The notes beneath the pieces are model-generated. The model made no database searches. It saw nothing but the letters and a program-made list of their open reading frames with translations, and was not told the DNA's origin. Below, piece by piece: positions 7,630-15,051 of a stretch of 64,000 nt of DNA; the first letter of the stretch is position 1; the number at the start of each line of letters is the position of its first letter. The stretch covers positions 62,001 through 126,000 of the forward strand of contig NZ_JAUOQR010000009.1 of assembly GCF_030547185.1 (NCBI RefSeq), read 5' to 3'. Source of the stretch: Neptuniibacter sp. 1_MG-2023 (GTDB lineage: Bacteria; Pseudomonadota; Gammaproteobacteria; Pseudomonadales; Balneatricaceae). The translations under genes were made by a program, and so were the position numbers.

Positions 7630-9471
7630 GTGCAACAGGATAATACGACAGAGGGCTTTGATGCCAAAGGCTTCCTTAAGCAGCTTACAACACGCCCTGG
7701 CGTTTATCAGATGTATGATCAGGCTGATAAGTTGCTTTATATTGGTAAAGCTAAAAACTTAAAGAATCGCGTTAGTAGCTATTTCAGAGCGACGGGACTG
7801 AGCATAAAAACAGCCGCATTAGTCGCTAAAATAGCCGATGTGCATGTAACGGTCACTAATAGTGAAACCGAAGCGCTGCTGCTAGAACAGAACCTAATAA
7901 AGCAATATAGACCGCCCTACAATATCCTGCTTAGGGATGATAAGTCCTACCCCTATATTTTCATTTCCGATAAGCACGCCTATCCGGCTGTCCAGTTTAG
8001 TCGTGGAGCTAAACGGAAAAGCGGGCGTTATTTCGGTCCATTTCCTAGCGGTGGGGCTGTTCGAGATAGTTTGAACTTACTGCAAAAAATCTTTCAAATA
8101 CGTCAATGTGAAGAGAGCTTCTTCAAAAACCGTTCACGACCTTGTCTTCAGTATCAAATTAAACGCTGCACAGCCCCTTGTGTTGAAGCTATCTCAGAAG
8201 AAGCTTATCGAGAAGATATACGTCATGCGGCTATGTTTCTAGAAGGAAAAAATAGTGCGGTCATGGATGAGGTGGCGAGCCGAATGGAATCAGCCTCGAA
8301 TGACTTGGATTTTGAGCAGGCGGCGACCTACCGTGATCAATTGATCAGCTTGCAGAAAGTACAGGAACAGCAATATGTGTCAGGTAAGCAGGGTGATGCC
8401 GATGTGATTGCCTGTGCGATAAAGCCTGGCGGTGTTTGTATCCATATGCTTTTTGTTCGTGGTGGTCGTATTATTGGTAGTAAATCATATCACCCCAAAG
8501 TGGCTATAGAGGAGAGTGAATCAGAGATACTCTCATCGTTTATTGCACAGTGGTATCTTAGCGGCGTTCGAGATATTCCATCTTATGTTATTGCTTCTGA
8601 TGAGGTTACAGATAAATCTTGTATAGAAGACGCGTTGGCAAAAGCAAAAGATAAAAAAGTCACCTTAACCCATCAGGTCAGAGGCGAAAGAGCAGGGTGG
8701 CAAAAATTGGCATATACAAATGCCGAGCAACAGCTGAATAGCTTCCTAGCCAATAAAAAGAATATTTATAATCGTTATTTGGAACTTCAAGAGCTTCTTG
8801 GACTTGAAGAAGTGCCGCAACGTTTAGAATGTTTTGATATTAGCCACAGTTCAGGTGAAGCAACGGTTGCTTCTTGTGTAGTGTTTGATCGTAACGGCCC
8901 TCTTAAAAGTGATTACCGGCATTTTAATATTGAAGGCATTACCGGCGGCGATGATTACGCCGCTATGCACCAAGCTTTACATCGGCGTTATACCCGTCTT
9001 AAAAAAGGTGAAGGGAAGCTACCTGATGTTTTGATTATTGATGGCGGTAAAGGTCAAGTCACGCAGGCTATGGAGGTATTAGATGAGCTGTCGATCAGTG
9101 GCGTGCTTGTAATTGGTATCGCAAAAGGCCCTACGCGCAAAGCTGGCTTTGAAGTGTTAATATCAGGTGATACCGGCGAAGAAACTGTACTTGAAAGCGA
9201 TTCAGCGGCCTTGCACTTAATGCAGCATATTAGAGACGAGGCCCACCGTTTTGCTATTACAGGCCACCGGGCAAGACGAGGTAAAGCTCGTAAAAAATCA
9301 GTTTTAGAGGATATTCCAGGCGTTGGCCCGAAAAGACGGCGTGAATTACTGCGTCATTTCGGTGGAATACAAGAAGTTGAGCGTGCGAGTATTGAAGAAA
9401 TTGCAAAAGTCTCTACCATAAGCCAGACCATAGCCGAAGAGATCTACTCGGCACTTCATCCTGATGTATAA
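7630..9471 (+). CDS. uvrC: Excinuclease ABC subunit C
   Basis: 613 aa from GTG 7630, close to the usual 610. The N-terminal GIY-YIG nuclease has PGVYQMYD (Gly24-Val25-Tyr26) and YIGKAKNLKNRVSSYF (Tyr37-Ile38-Gly39) for the 3' incision. A CRPCLQYQIKRCTAPC-type cysteine cluster follows, then the UVR helices (DFEQAATYRDQL), the RNase H-like 5' incision domain (ECFDISHSSGEATVASCVVFD, LIIDGGKGQV) and C-terminal helix-hairpin-helix (LEDIPGVGPKRRRELLRHFGG). It works with UvrA/UvrB in nucleotide excision repair. pgsA follows within a few bases. Confidence 0.97.
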   Translation: MQQDNTTEGFDAKGFLKQLTTRPGVYQMYDQADKLLYIGKAKNLKNRVSSYFRATGLSIKTAALVAKIADVHVTVTNSETEALLLEQNLIKQYRPPYNILLRDDKSYPYIFISDKHAYPAVQFSRGAKRKSGRYFGPFPSGGAVRDSLNLLQKIFQIRQCEESFFKNRSRPCLQYQIKRCTAPCVEAISEEAYREDIRHAAMFLEGKNSAVMDEVASRMESASNDLDFEQAATYRDQLISLQKVQEQQYVSGKQGDADVIACAIKPGGVCIHMLFVRGGRIIGSKSYHPKVAIEESESEILSSFIAQWYLSGVRDIPSYVIASDEVTDKSCIEDALAKAKDKKVTLTHQVRGERAGWQKLAYTNAEQQLNSFLANKKNIYNRYLELQELLGLEEVPQRLECFDISHSSGEATVASCVVFDRNGPLKSDYRHFNIEGITGGDDYAAMHQALHRRYTRLKKGEGKLPDVLIIDGGKGQVTQAMEVLDELSISGVLVIGIAKGPTRKAGFEVLISGDTGEETVLESDSAALHLMQHIRDEAHRFAITGHRARRGKARKKSVLEDIPGVGPKRRRELLRHFGGIQEVERASIEEIAKVSTISQTIAEEIYSALHPDV

Positions 9472-9477
9472 GAATTG

Positions 9478-10026
9478 ATGAAAATACCAAATATACTGAC
9501 AAGCTTACGCATTTTACTAATACCTGTATTCGTACTCGTTTATTATTTACCTTATGAATGGGCACCTATAGCGACAGGTTGCGTGTTTGCTATCGCCGGC
9601 TTTACGGACTGGCTCGATGGCTATTTAGCTCGCAAATTGGATCAAGCGTCGCCTTTTGGGGCTTTTTTAGATCCTGTTGCTGATAAGTTACTGGTGGCTA
9701 TATCGCTTGCATTGCTAGTAGAAGGGTACGCAAATTGGTGGATTACGATTCCCGCCGTGGTTATTATCGGCAGAGAGATTGTCATCTCAGCCCTACGTGA
9801 GTGGATGGCAGAGGTAGGTAAGCGCTCAAATGTTGCGGTTTCTTACATTGGTAAGGTGAAAACTGCCTTGCAGATGTTGGCCATTATGTTGATGATTGTT
9901 ACTGAGCCTTATACGACTATTTCTTGGGCTGGGATTGCGGCGTTGTATATAGCAGCAATTCTAACTTTATGGTCTATGTATCAGTATCTTAGAGCTGCTT
10001 GGCCCGCTTTATCTGAAGAGATGTAA
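9478..10026 (+). CDS. pgsA: CDP-diacylglycerol--glycerol-3-phosphate 3-phosphatidyltransferase
   Basis: 182 aa from ATG 9478 (a TTG immediately before is less likely). N-terminal IPNILTSLRILLIPVFVL matches PgsA. The CDP-alcohol phosphotransferase motif D-G-x2-A-R-x8-G-x3-D-x3-D is present as DGYLARKLDQASPFGAFLDP followed by VADK. Several transmembrane helices. It makes phosphatidylglycerol phosphate in the inner membrane. Coupled to uvrC and followed by tRNA genes as in E. coli. Confidence 0.95.
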   Translation: MKIPNILTSLRILLIPVFVLVYYLPYEWAPIATGCVFAIAGFTDWLDGYLARKLDQASPFGAFLDPVADKLLVAISLALLVEGYANWWITIPAVVIIGREIVISALREWMAEVGKRSNVAVSYIGKVKTALQMLAIMLMIVTEPYTTISWAGIAALYIAAILTLWSMYQYLRAAWPALSEEM

Positions 10027-10066
10027 GTGGTTAATAATTAAGCATAATTTTTTTATCGTAACAGTG

Positions 10067-10094
10067 TTGACTTATAATAGGGGAACTCTATAAT
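10067..10094 (+). promoter_or_regulatory. Sigma70-type promoter for the tRNA operon
   Basis: TTGACT (10067-10072) and TATAAT (10089-10094) are separated by 16 bases, 22 bases before the first tRNA. The strong consensus suits stable RNA transcription independent of pgsA. Confidence 0.8.
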
Positions 10095-10116
10095 ACGCAC
10101 CACTTGTTACAGCAGA

Positions 10117-10191
10117 GCGGGAATAGCTCAGTGGTAGAGCACAACCTTGCCAAGGTTGGGGTCGCGAGTTCGAACCTCGTTTCCCGCTCCA
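10117..10191 (+). tRNA. tRNA-Gly (GCC)
   Basis: Acceptor stem GCGGGAA/TTCCCGC, D-arm GCTC...GAGC, anticodon stem CAACC/GGTTG with loop TTGCCAA giving anticodon GCC, TTCGAAC T-loop, and encoded CCA. First of three tandem tRNAs. Confidence 0.97.
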
Positions 10192-10212
10192 TATGCTAGA
10201 TCAAGTTATAGA

Positions 10213-10286
10213 GGCGCGGTGGCAGAGTGGTCATGCAGCGGACTGCAACTCCGTGTACGCCGGTTCGATTCCGACCCGCGCCTCCA
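10213..10286 (+). tRNA. tRNA-Cys (GCA)
   Basis: Acceptor stem GGCGCGG/CCGCGCC, anticodon stem GGA/TCC region with loop CTGCAAC giving GCA, TTCGATT T-loop, encoded CCA. It lies 21 bases after tRNA-Gly. Confidence 0.97.
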
Positions 10287-10295
10287 TTAAAATTC

Positions 10296-10382
10296 GCCCG
10301 GGTGGTGAAATTGGTAGACACAGGAGACTTAAAATCTCCCGATCGTAAGATTGTACCGGTTCGAGTCCGGTCCCGGGCACCA
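10296..10382 (+). tRNA. tRNA-Leu (TAA)
   Basis: Acceptor stem GCCCGGG/CCCGGGC, anticodon stem GGAGA/TCTCC around CTTAAAA (anticodon TAA), long variable arm (GATCGTAAGATTGT), TTCGAGT T-loop, encoded CCA. Class II tRNA of 87 bases. The orthologous position (leuZ) is a known integration site in enterobacteria; a degenerate copy of its 3' end occurs at 11650-11720. Confidence 0.97.
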
Positions 10383-10446
10383 CTTTTCGTGGTGCACTTT
10401 AAACCCCGCAAGTTAACGCTTTCGGGGTTTTTTGTTGTCTTTTTTT
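10361..10446 (+). repeat. tRNA-Leu 3' end plus terminator: intact copy of an imperfect direct repeat
   Basis: Begins in the tRNA-Leu T-loop (TCGAGTCC) and runs through the terminator to TTTTTTGTTGTCTTTTTT. A decayed copy with the same blocks in the same order is found at 11650-11720. The two copies flank the toxin-antitoxin-like gene pair. Confidence 0.6.
10401..10433 (+). terminator. Terminator of the tRNA operon
   Basis: AAACCCCG pairs with CGGGGTTT; an inner AAG/CTT extends the stem, and a T run follows. Part of the sequence duplicated at 11678-11720. Confidence 0.85.
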
Positions 10447-10544
10447 ATGTATGCTCCTGTAATTTATAGCCCACTCGAGTGCCGAATGAGTGCTGCCTTG
10501 ATAGGCCAGTCAAGTCTCGATTAGCTTAAGGCTATAGCTCTTTT

Positions 10545-10563
10545 TTGTAGCGATCTGCTACAA
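10545..10563. promoter_or_regulatory. Inverted repeat over the -10 of the ParD-like/zeta-like operon
   Basis: TTGTAGC, five bases, GCTACAA. The right arm contains TACAAT (10559-10564), a plausible -10 box about 35 bases before the ATG at 10600. A palindrome covering the promoter is what an autorepressed toxin-antitoxin operon would show (inference). Confidence 0.5.
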
Positions 10564-10599
10564 TCAGTAAAGAGTTAATAAAATGATAGAGCGTACGAT

Positions 10600-11019
10600 A
10601 TGGCAAAAGCACATTCCCCGTTGCGTTTAGATGCAAACCTAGTAGAGCAAGCCAAACTATCAGGAAAGCATCTCCACCGTTCGACAGCGGAGCAGATCGA
10701 GTATTGGGCGGACATTGGGCGCAGTGTATCTAAAGTAATTACGCCAGAGACTTTGCTACAGCTCTATGCAGGATTGGTAAAAGTTAAAGTAGAGCCGGTA
10801 GATGGTCCAACTGTAGATCCTGATAGACTCTTTGATATATTGGAAGATGATCGGGTAGCGGGTTGTCTCCAAGATAATATTACTTCTAGCTCATTAAGAT
10901 ATCAGGCTTCAGCTCAATATCCTGGAATGCTAGAGCAGATTGCTTTAGATGGCACTGTTATTGTAGGTCAGTTCGAAAATGGTAAATTTACCCCATCCGC
11001 TGGCGTGATTTGTGAGTAA
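10600..11019 (+). CDS. ParD-like antitoxin-family protein
   Basis: 139 aa. The N-terminal PLRLDANLVEQAKLSGKHLHRSTAEQIEYWADIGRSV matches the ParD-like family (short ribbon-helix-helix-like region followed by RSxxEQIExWAxIGR). The C-terminal half (residues about 85-139) is a separate small domain, possibly toxin-binding. Expected to bind DNA and neutralise the product of the next gene. Its stop overlaps the next GTG start by 8 bases, which couples their translation. A palindrome sits over its likely promoter. Confidence 0.7.
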   Translation: MAKAHSPLRLDANLVEQAKLSGKHLHRSTAEQIEYWADIGRSVSKVITPETLLQLYAGLVKVKVEPVDGPTVDPDRLFDILEDDRVAGCLQDNITSSSLRYQASAQYPGMLEQIALDGTVIVGQFENGKFTPSAGVICE

Positions 11020-11590
11020 TTCCAAGCAGTTATGGATGCTTGTTGGTGGAAATGGTGCAGGCAAAAGCACCTTCTACCGTAAATACCTTGAACCAAAGGG
11101 TGTGCCATTTGTTAATGCCGATGTGCTCGCAAAGCAAGTCTTTCCTGATGATCCAGAAGGCAATAGTTACGAGGCTGCTCAGTTAGCTACGCAAATGCGT
11201 GAGCAGTTACTGATCGATGGTGCTAATTTTTGCTTTGAAACCGTTTTTTCTCATCCCTCCAAAATCGACTTTGTCGCTAAGGCTAAAGCGTTGGGTTATC
11301 AGGTTGTTTTAGTATTTATTCATGTTGATAGCCTTTCATTGAATAAAGCTCGAATATCTCAACGAGTAGAGGAAGGTGGACACTTTGTGCCGGATGATAA
11401 GGTAGAGGCCCGTATCCCGAGAACGTTAGCAAATGTCCGAAGCGTACTTCCTCTATGTGATCATGTAAGAATTTTAGATAATTCCAGTTGCTGCAGTCCG
11501 TATGAGCAAGTAGCTACTATTCGGAATCAAGCGATCACTGAGCATAAGAAACCATTGCCTGCCTGGGCGTCAGATTTGTTATACGCATAA
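11012..11590 (+). CDS. Zeta-toxin-like P-loop kinase
   Basis: 192 aa from GTG 11012. Walker A is VGGNGAGKSTFYRK (residues 11-24). NADVLAK (Asp37), FCFETVFSHPSK (74-84), SQRVEEGGHFVPDDKV (116-131) and EARIPRTLANV match the zeta-toxin/AAA_33 family, in which an Asp plus Arg pairs act in phosphorylating UDP-N-acetylglucosamine. Small stand-alone members of this family exist with ParD-like or unknown antitoxins, so toxicity is inference. It overlaps the antitoxin gene. The alternative is a housekeeping small-molecule kinase. Confidence 0.75.
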   Translation: MSNSKQLWMLVGGNGAGKSTFYRKYLEPKGVPFVNADVLAKQVFPDDPEGNSYEAAQLATQMREQLLIDGANFCFETVFSHPSKIDFVAKAKALGYQVVLVFIHVDSLSLNKARISQRVEEGGHFVPDDKVEARIPRTLANVRSVLPLCDHVRILDNSSCCSPYEQVATIRNQAITEHKKPLPAWASDLLYA

Positions 11591-12000
11591 CAGGCGGCGT
11601 CATAAGTTCAATTATCCATATTATTTCGTATTCCGATTCAGGCTTGGGCTCGAGTCCCGCGTTTTTTGATGTTTTTAAGCCCCGCAAGTGAGTGCTGTCC
11701 GTTTTTTTGTTGTCTTTTTTACAGCTTAGTTGGTGTGGAATTTAGCGGCCTTTAACTTTTCTGTCTCTGTGTATCTTGGGGTGATGTGTCGTTATTGGGA
11801 TTATGTCTTAATGTATCTATGCTCTTGTACCTCAGTACAATAATGCTATTTAAGCTACCAAGTTATAATCCTAGCAATTAGATATAGGTTTGATTTGAAA
11901 ATTCATTAGGGCTCTGCAGCAGCTGGCTGAGCCGTTATGTGCTGCTATAATGGAATGAGTGGTTATCGCCTAGCGTGTTAAGGGCCTAAGGGAGAATGGC
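11591..12000. other. Non-coding stretch with a decayed tRNA-Leu/terminator repeat
   Basis: No convincing gene. The first half carries the degenerate repeat described at 11650-11720. The second half is unremarkable, ending with GGGAGAATGGC as the ribosome site of the next gene. Confidence 0.6.
11650..11720 (+). repeat. Decayed copy of the tRNA-Leu 3' end plus terminator
   Basis: TCGAGTCC, then CCCCGCAAGT, then GCT, then TTTTTTGTTGTCTTTTTT occur in the same order as at 10361-10446. The acceptor-stem part and the right arm of the terminator are eroded. Together with the intact copy it brackets about 1.2 kb. Confidence 0.55.
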
Positions 12001-12483
12001 ATGGGTGGTTTATCTAAAGGGGTATTAATTTTATTGGCCGTTGGTGTTGTCGGTGGCCAAATTTTTAGTGCGCTTGATACTAGACCATCAACTAAAATTG
12101 CGTCTAATGAATCAGCATCAAGTGAAGCTGCCTTTCTAGAGTCTATGGATAATGGAGTGGATCCAACCGATATTCTTGAGCCTACTGCGGCAGGAAAAAC
12201 GCTAAACTCAGCATGTGAAGCTGGTTATATTGTGGGTGACTTAAATGATAATCGCTTCTCAGAAATCAGCTATGCATCAATTGATAGGGAAGGTATTACC
12301 TATATACAGGTTTCAAGATACAGTCCGTCCTATTTAATTCAAGAGCAAGATCAAATTGTTACAGCCACTGAAGTTGATGAAATACCAGATAGTATAAGAC
12401 GTCAGTTGCAGCGAGATATTATCGAGCCGGATAGATGTAACAATTTGGACCTCTACCTTTCTAAAATAAAAACTGCAGAATAG
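12001..12483 (+). CDS. Uncharacterised membrane-anchored or exported protein, 160 aa
   Basis: I do not recognise the family. A hydrophobic N-terminus (GVLILLAVGVVGGQIFSAL, about residues 7-25) is a signal anchor or signal peptide. A Ser/Ala/Glu-rich linker follows, then a compact domain with two cysteines (CEAGYIVGDLNDNRFSEI and EPDRCNNLDLYLSKI) that could form a disulfide in the periplasm. GGGAGAATGGC before the ATG is a good ribosome site. Convergent with gap. Confidence 0.65.
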   Translation: MGGLSKGVLILLAVGVVGGQIFSALDTRPSTKIASNESASSEAAFLESMDNGVDPTDILEPTAAGKTLNSACEAGYIVGDLNDNRFSEISYASIDREGITYIQVSRYSPSYLIQEQDQIVTATEVDEIPDSIRRQLQRDIIEPDRCNNLDLYLSKIKTAE

Positions 12484-12553
12484 TTGCACAGGCCGTAGGA
12501 GTATTGCTTTTCGTTAACGACCTGTGAGTTTGGTTCTATCTGTTTTTCTGGTC

Positions 12554-13567
12554 TTAAAAGCCTCCAATTTTGGCTATCTCTTTTGCTGTGTCCAGCATGC
12601 GATTTGAAAACCCCCATTCGTTATCGTACCAAGCAAAGACCTTGGCTTGCTCCTGGGTACAGATAGTTTGGGTGGAGTCAAAGATGCAAGAGGCTTGTTG
12701 GTGATTAAAATCAACAGATACTAATGGCTTGTCGTTGTAGGTGATCACGCTATTATTTGAGCCTTTAGAGGCCTCTTTCATAATGTTATTGATAGTCTCT
12801 GCGGTTGTTGGTGTGCTGGGTGTAAAGGTTAAATCAACAAGTGATACATTGGCTGTTGGAACGCGTACGGCCATGCCAGCAAGCTTTCCTGCAAGCTCGG
12901 GGAGGACAATTCCTACTGCATCTGCTGCGCCTGTTTTTGTTGGAATCATCGATGTTGCCGCGGCACGCGCTCTATATAAGTCACCACTAAATGCGTCTGT
13001 TAGGTGTTGATCGTTAGTGTAAGCATGAATGGTTGTCATGAGGCCTGAGCTGATACCTATAGTGTTATTGAGTGCTTGAGCCATAGGTGCCAAGCAGTTA
13101 GTGGTACATGAGGCGTTAGAGATTACTAAATGGTTTTTAGTTAGGGTGTTGTGATTTACGCCATAAACGATTGTGGCATCAGCATTTTTGGTAGGGGCGG
13201 ATACTAGTACGCGTTTAGCACCACTCTTTATGTGCTCCATTGCTGCGTCTTTATTTGTAAAAAGCCCTGTGCACTCAAATACTATGTCTATCTCTAGGCG
13301 CTTCCAGGGAAGGGCGCTTATGGATTTTTCTTTAAGGATTTCTATCTGATCTCCGTTTATTTCTAAACAATGATCTTCGGCTGTGACGTTATACATAAAA
13401 CGTCCGTGCACGCTATCGTATTCAGTTAGGTGGGCATTTACTTTTGGATCGCATAAGTCGTTGATGGCGATAATTTGTATTTCGCCTTGTTGGTTGGATT
13501 CGTAAATTGCACGAAGGATGTTTCTTCCAATACGGCCATAGCCATTGATTGCTATACGCATGCTCAT
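12554..13567 (-). CDS. gap: Type I glyceraldehyde-3-phosphate dehydrogenase
   Basis: 337 aa. NAD-binding INGYGRIGRNILRA; catalytic Cys154 in SNASCTTNCLAP; His181 in TTIHAYTNDQ. RARAAATSMIPTKTGAADAVG and KLAGMAVRVPTANVSLVDL match GAPDH rather than erythrose-4-phosphate dehydrogenase (Epd), which differs in these segments. AAGGAG lies 7 bases before ATG 13567, fixing the start. It interconverts GAP and 1,3-bisphosphoglycerate; the cofactor direction is not resolvable here. Monocistronic and divergent from the KfrA-like gene. Confidence 0.95.
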   Translation of the reverse strand: MSMRIAINGYGRIGRNILRAIYESNQQGEIQIIAINDLCDPKVNAHLTEYDSVHGRFMYNVTAEDHCLEINGDQIEILKEKSISALPWKRLEIDIVFECTGLFTNKDAAMEHIKSGAKRVLVSAPTKNADATIVYGVNHNTLTKNHLVISNASCTTNCLAPMAQALNNTIGISSGLMTTIHAYTNDQHLTDAFSGDLYRARAAATSMIPTKTGAADAVGIVLPELAGKLAGMAVRVPTANVSLVDLTFTPSTPTTAETINNIMKEASKGSNNSVITYNDKPLVSVDFNHQQASCIFDSTQTICTQEQAKVFAWYDNEWGFSNRMLDTAKEIAKIGGF

Positions 13568-13665
13568 ATGAAAACTCCTTTATCGTCTTATTTTTCAGCC
13601 TAGTACAGAACGGCGGTTGGCGCTAAAAGATATTTATTAAAGCTGGTGAGGGTGGTGAAATTAGC

Positions 13666-13692
13666 TATAATATGTATCAATCAGTACATATT
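13666..13692 (+). promoter_or_regulatory. Promoter -10 and overlapping palindrome before the KfrA-like gene
   Basis: TATAAT (13666-13671) overlaps an inverted repeat: AATATGTA (13669-13676), eight bases, TACATATT (13685-13692). The start codon is at 13705. KfrA of plasmids autorepresses by binding palindromes at its promoter, so this is a probable operator (inference). Confidence 0.55.
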
Positions 13693-13704
13693 GGATATTA
13701 AAAG

Positions 13705-14406
13705 ATGGCAAAAAAGAGCGATACACAGGATCTTGCTAAAAAGACTGCGGATATTCTTCTACAGGAAGGCATTCGCCCGACGCAGCAAAATGTAAGGGAG
13801 CGGATGGGTTGCGGCTCTATTACAACCATCAATAAAGCGTTAAATGCTTGGTGGCAGGAGCTAGGTGAGCGATTAAAGGTAAATACGAGCCATCCGATGC
13901 TGCCGGACCCTGTGGCGGAAAGTGCGAGCAAGCTATGGCTTCAGGCGCTTGCTTATGCTGAGAAGGAGCTGGAGGCACGCCGCGATAATCTTGAGCGCGA
14001 ATATAGACAAAAAATCAATCAGGCCACAAATTCGTCGAAAGCGGATAACAGCGAATTAAAAGAGCTTCGCTCTCAGTGCCTTAGATTGCTTCAGGAAAAT
14101 GAAAAATGCTCTGATCAAAAGCTCGTACTTCAAGGGAGGTTGTTTGAGCAAGAGAATACACTTATTGCGCTTCAAGCAAAAAATGAAACCCTGGAGCGAG
14201 AGTTAAAACAGAAGCAAATTATGAGTAAAGGTACGCAAGATATTGATGAGTATATTGAAATTCAGGTTAGCAATCGGACTCTCAAAGAGGAAAATAAGCG
14301 CCTAAGCAAGCAGATTGAATTGCTGATTAATGACAAATCATCTCTTCAAATGGAAAATATGCAGTTAAATGCAGAGGTTAGCGCGCTGAAGCAGGGGATA
14401 AGCTAG
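13705..14406 (+). CDS. KfrA-like DNA-binding coiled-coil protein
   Basis: 233 aa. The N-terminal 70 residues (ADILLQEGIRPTQQNVRERMGCGSITTINKALNAWWQELGERL) are the helix-turn-helix region shared with KfrA-type plasmid replication-region proteins. Residues about 95-230 are a long coiled coil rich in E, K, L and Q. Plasmid KfrA is an autoregulated nucleoid-associated factor; chromosomal homologues are common and unstudied. A palindrome lies at its promoter. Confidence 0.8.
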   Translation: MAKKSDTQDLAKKTADILLQEGIRPTQQNVRERMGCGSITTINKALNAWWQELGERLKVNTSHPMLPDPVAESASKLWLQALAYAEKELEARRDNLEREYRQKINQATNSSKADNSELKELRSQCLRLLQENEKCSDQKLVLQGRLFEQENTLIALQAKNETLERELKQKQIMSKGTQDIDEYIEIQVSNRTLKEENKRLSKQIELLINDKSSLQMENMQLNAEVSALKQGIS

Positions 14407-14496
14407 TGCAAAACTCAGAGGAATGTTAATCTATATGCTTGTATTTGATCTACGTAACTTAACCTCTATTCTGGCTTTCTTAGGTATCTAATTAAT

Positions 14497-14946
14497 ATGG
14501 ATATAGTTTTAAATCTTGAAGCTGAAGATGTAGTGATATTGGATGCGCTGCATGAATGCGGTTCTGAGGATGCTGTCTGTTGCCAGGATGTGGGGACTTT
14601 TGAGCGCTCAAAGAAACTACTAATCAAAGAGAAGCTCAAGAATGTTACCGTTCAGCTGCTGGATGAGGGCGGTTACGCGATAAGACAGGTAACCAGCAAG
14701 CCTAAGAACAAAGCGCTGAGCTCAGGTTTGCTTAATAGTCGGCAGATTACCGTCATTAAGGCCTTGGAAAAGGTTTTGAAGCATTGTAAAAATGAAGGTA
14801 TACAGCTTATCGGGTATAGCGATGAGTTAGTTGCTTTGCCCGCAAGTGTTTCAGATGAAGAGATTTCAAGTGCTGGCGCGTTAGATATCAATTGTCATGA
14901 TGTCTACAAAGGGGCGGATGCAATCCTGCCTGATGAGGATGTGTAA
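14497..14946 (+). CDS. Uncharacterised 149-aa protein
   Basis: I do not recognise a family. The protein is acidic and soluble-looking, with three N-terminal cysteines (ECGSEDAVCCQDVG, residues about 25-37), a basic middle (KPKNKALSSGLLNSRQITVIKALEKVLKHCK) and an acidic end (ILPDEDV). No signal peptide or membrane segment. It lies 90 bases after the KfrA-like gene and about 100 before the GacA-like regulator. Confidence 0.55.
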   Translation: MDIVLNLEAEDVVILDALHECGSEDAVCCQDVGTFERSKKLLIKEKLKNVTVQLLDEGGYAIRQVTSKPKNKALSSGLLNSRQITVIKALEKVLKHCKNEGIQLIGYSDELVALPASVSDEEISSAGALDINCHDVYKGADAILPDEDV

Positions 14947-15051
14947 TCTTGTAAGAATTGGCTTGATGTTTATTATCTAATTTGTTGTTTTTAAATAAGT
15001 ACTTTTGGAAAACAGCAAGAGCATATAATGAAGTAAATTACAGGAAAATAG

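Noticed and set aside
10196-10469. Open frames on both strands across the tRNA genes
   Set aside because: They read through mature tRNA sequences; tRNA folding explains the region completely.
12554-13567. Erythrose-4-phosphate dehydrogenase (Epd) instead of GAPDH
   Set aside because: The HAYTNDQ and TKTGAADAVG segments match GAPDH; Epd differs there.
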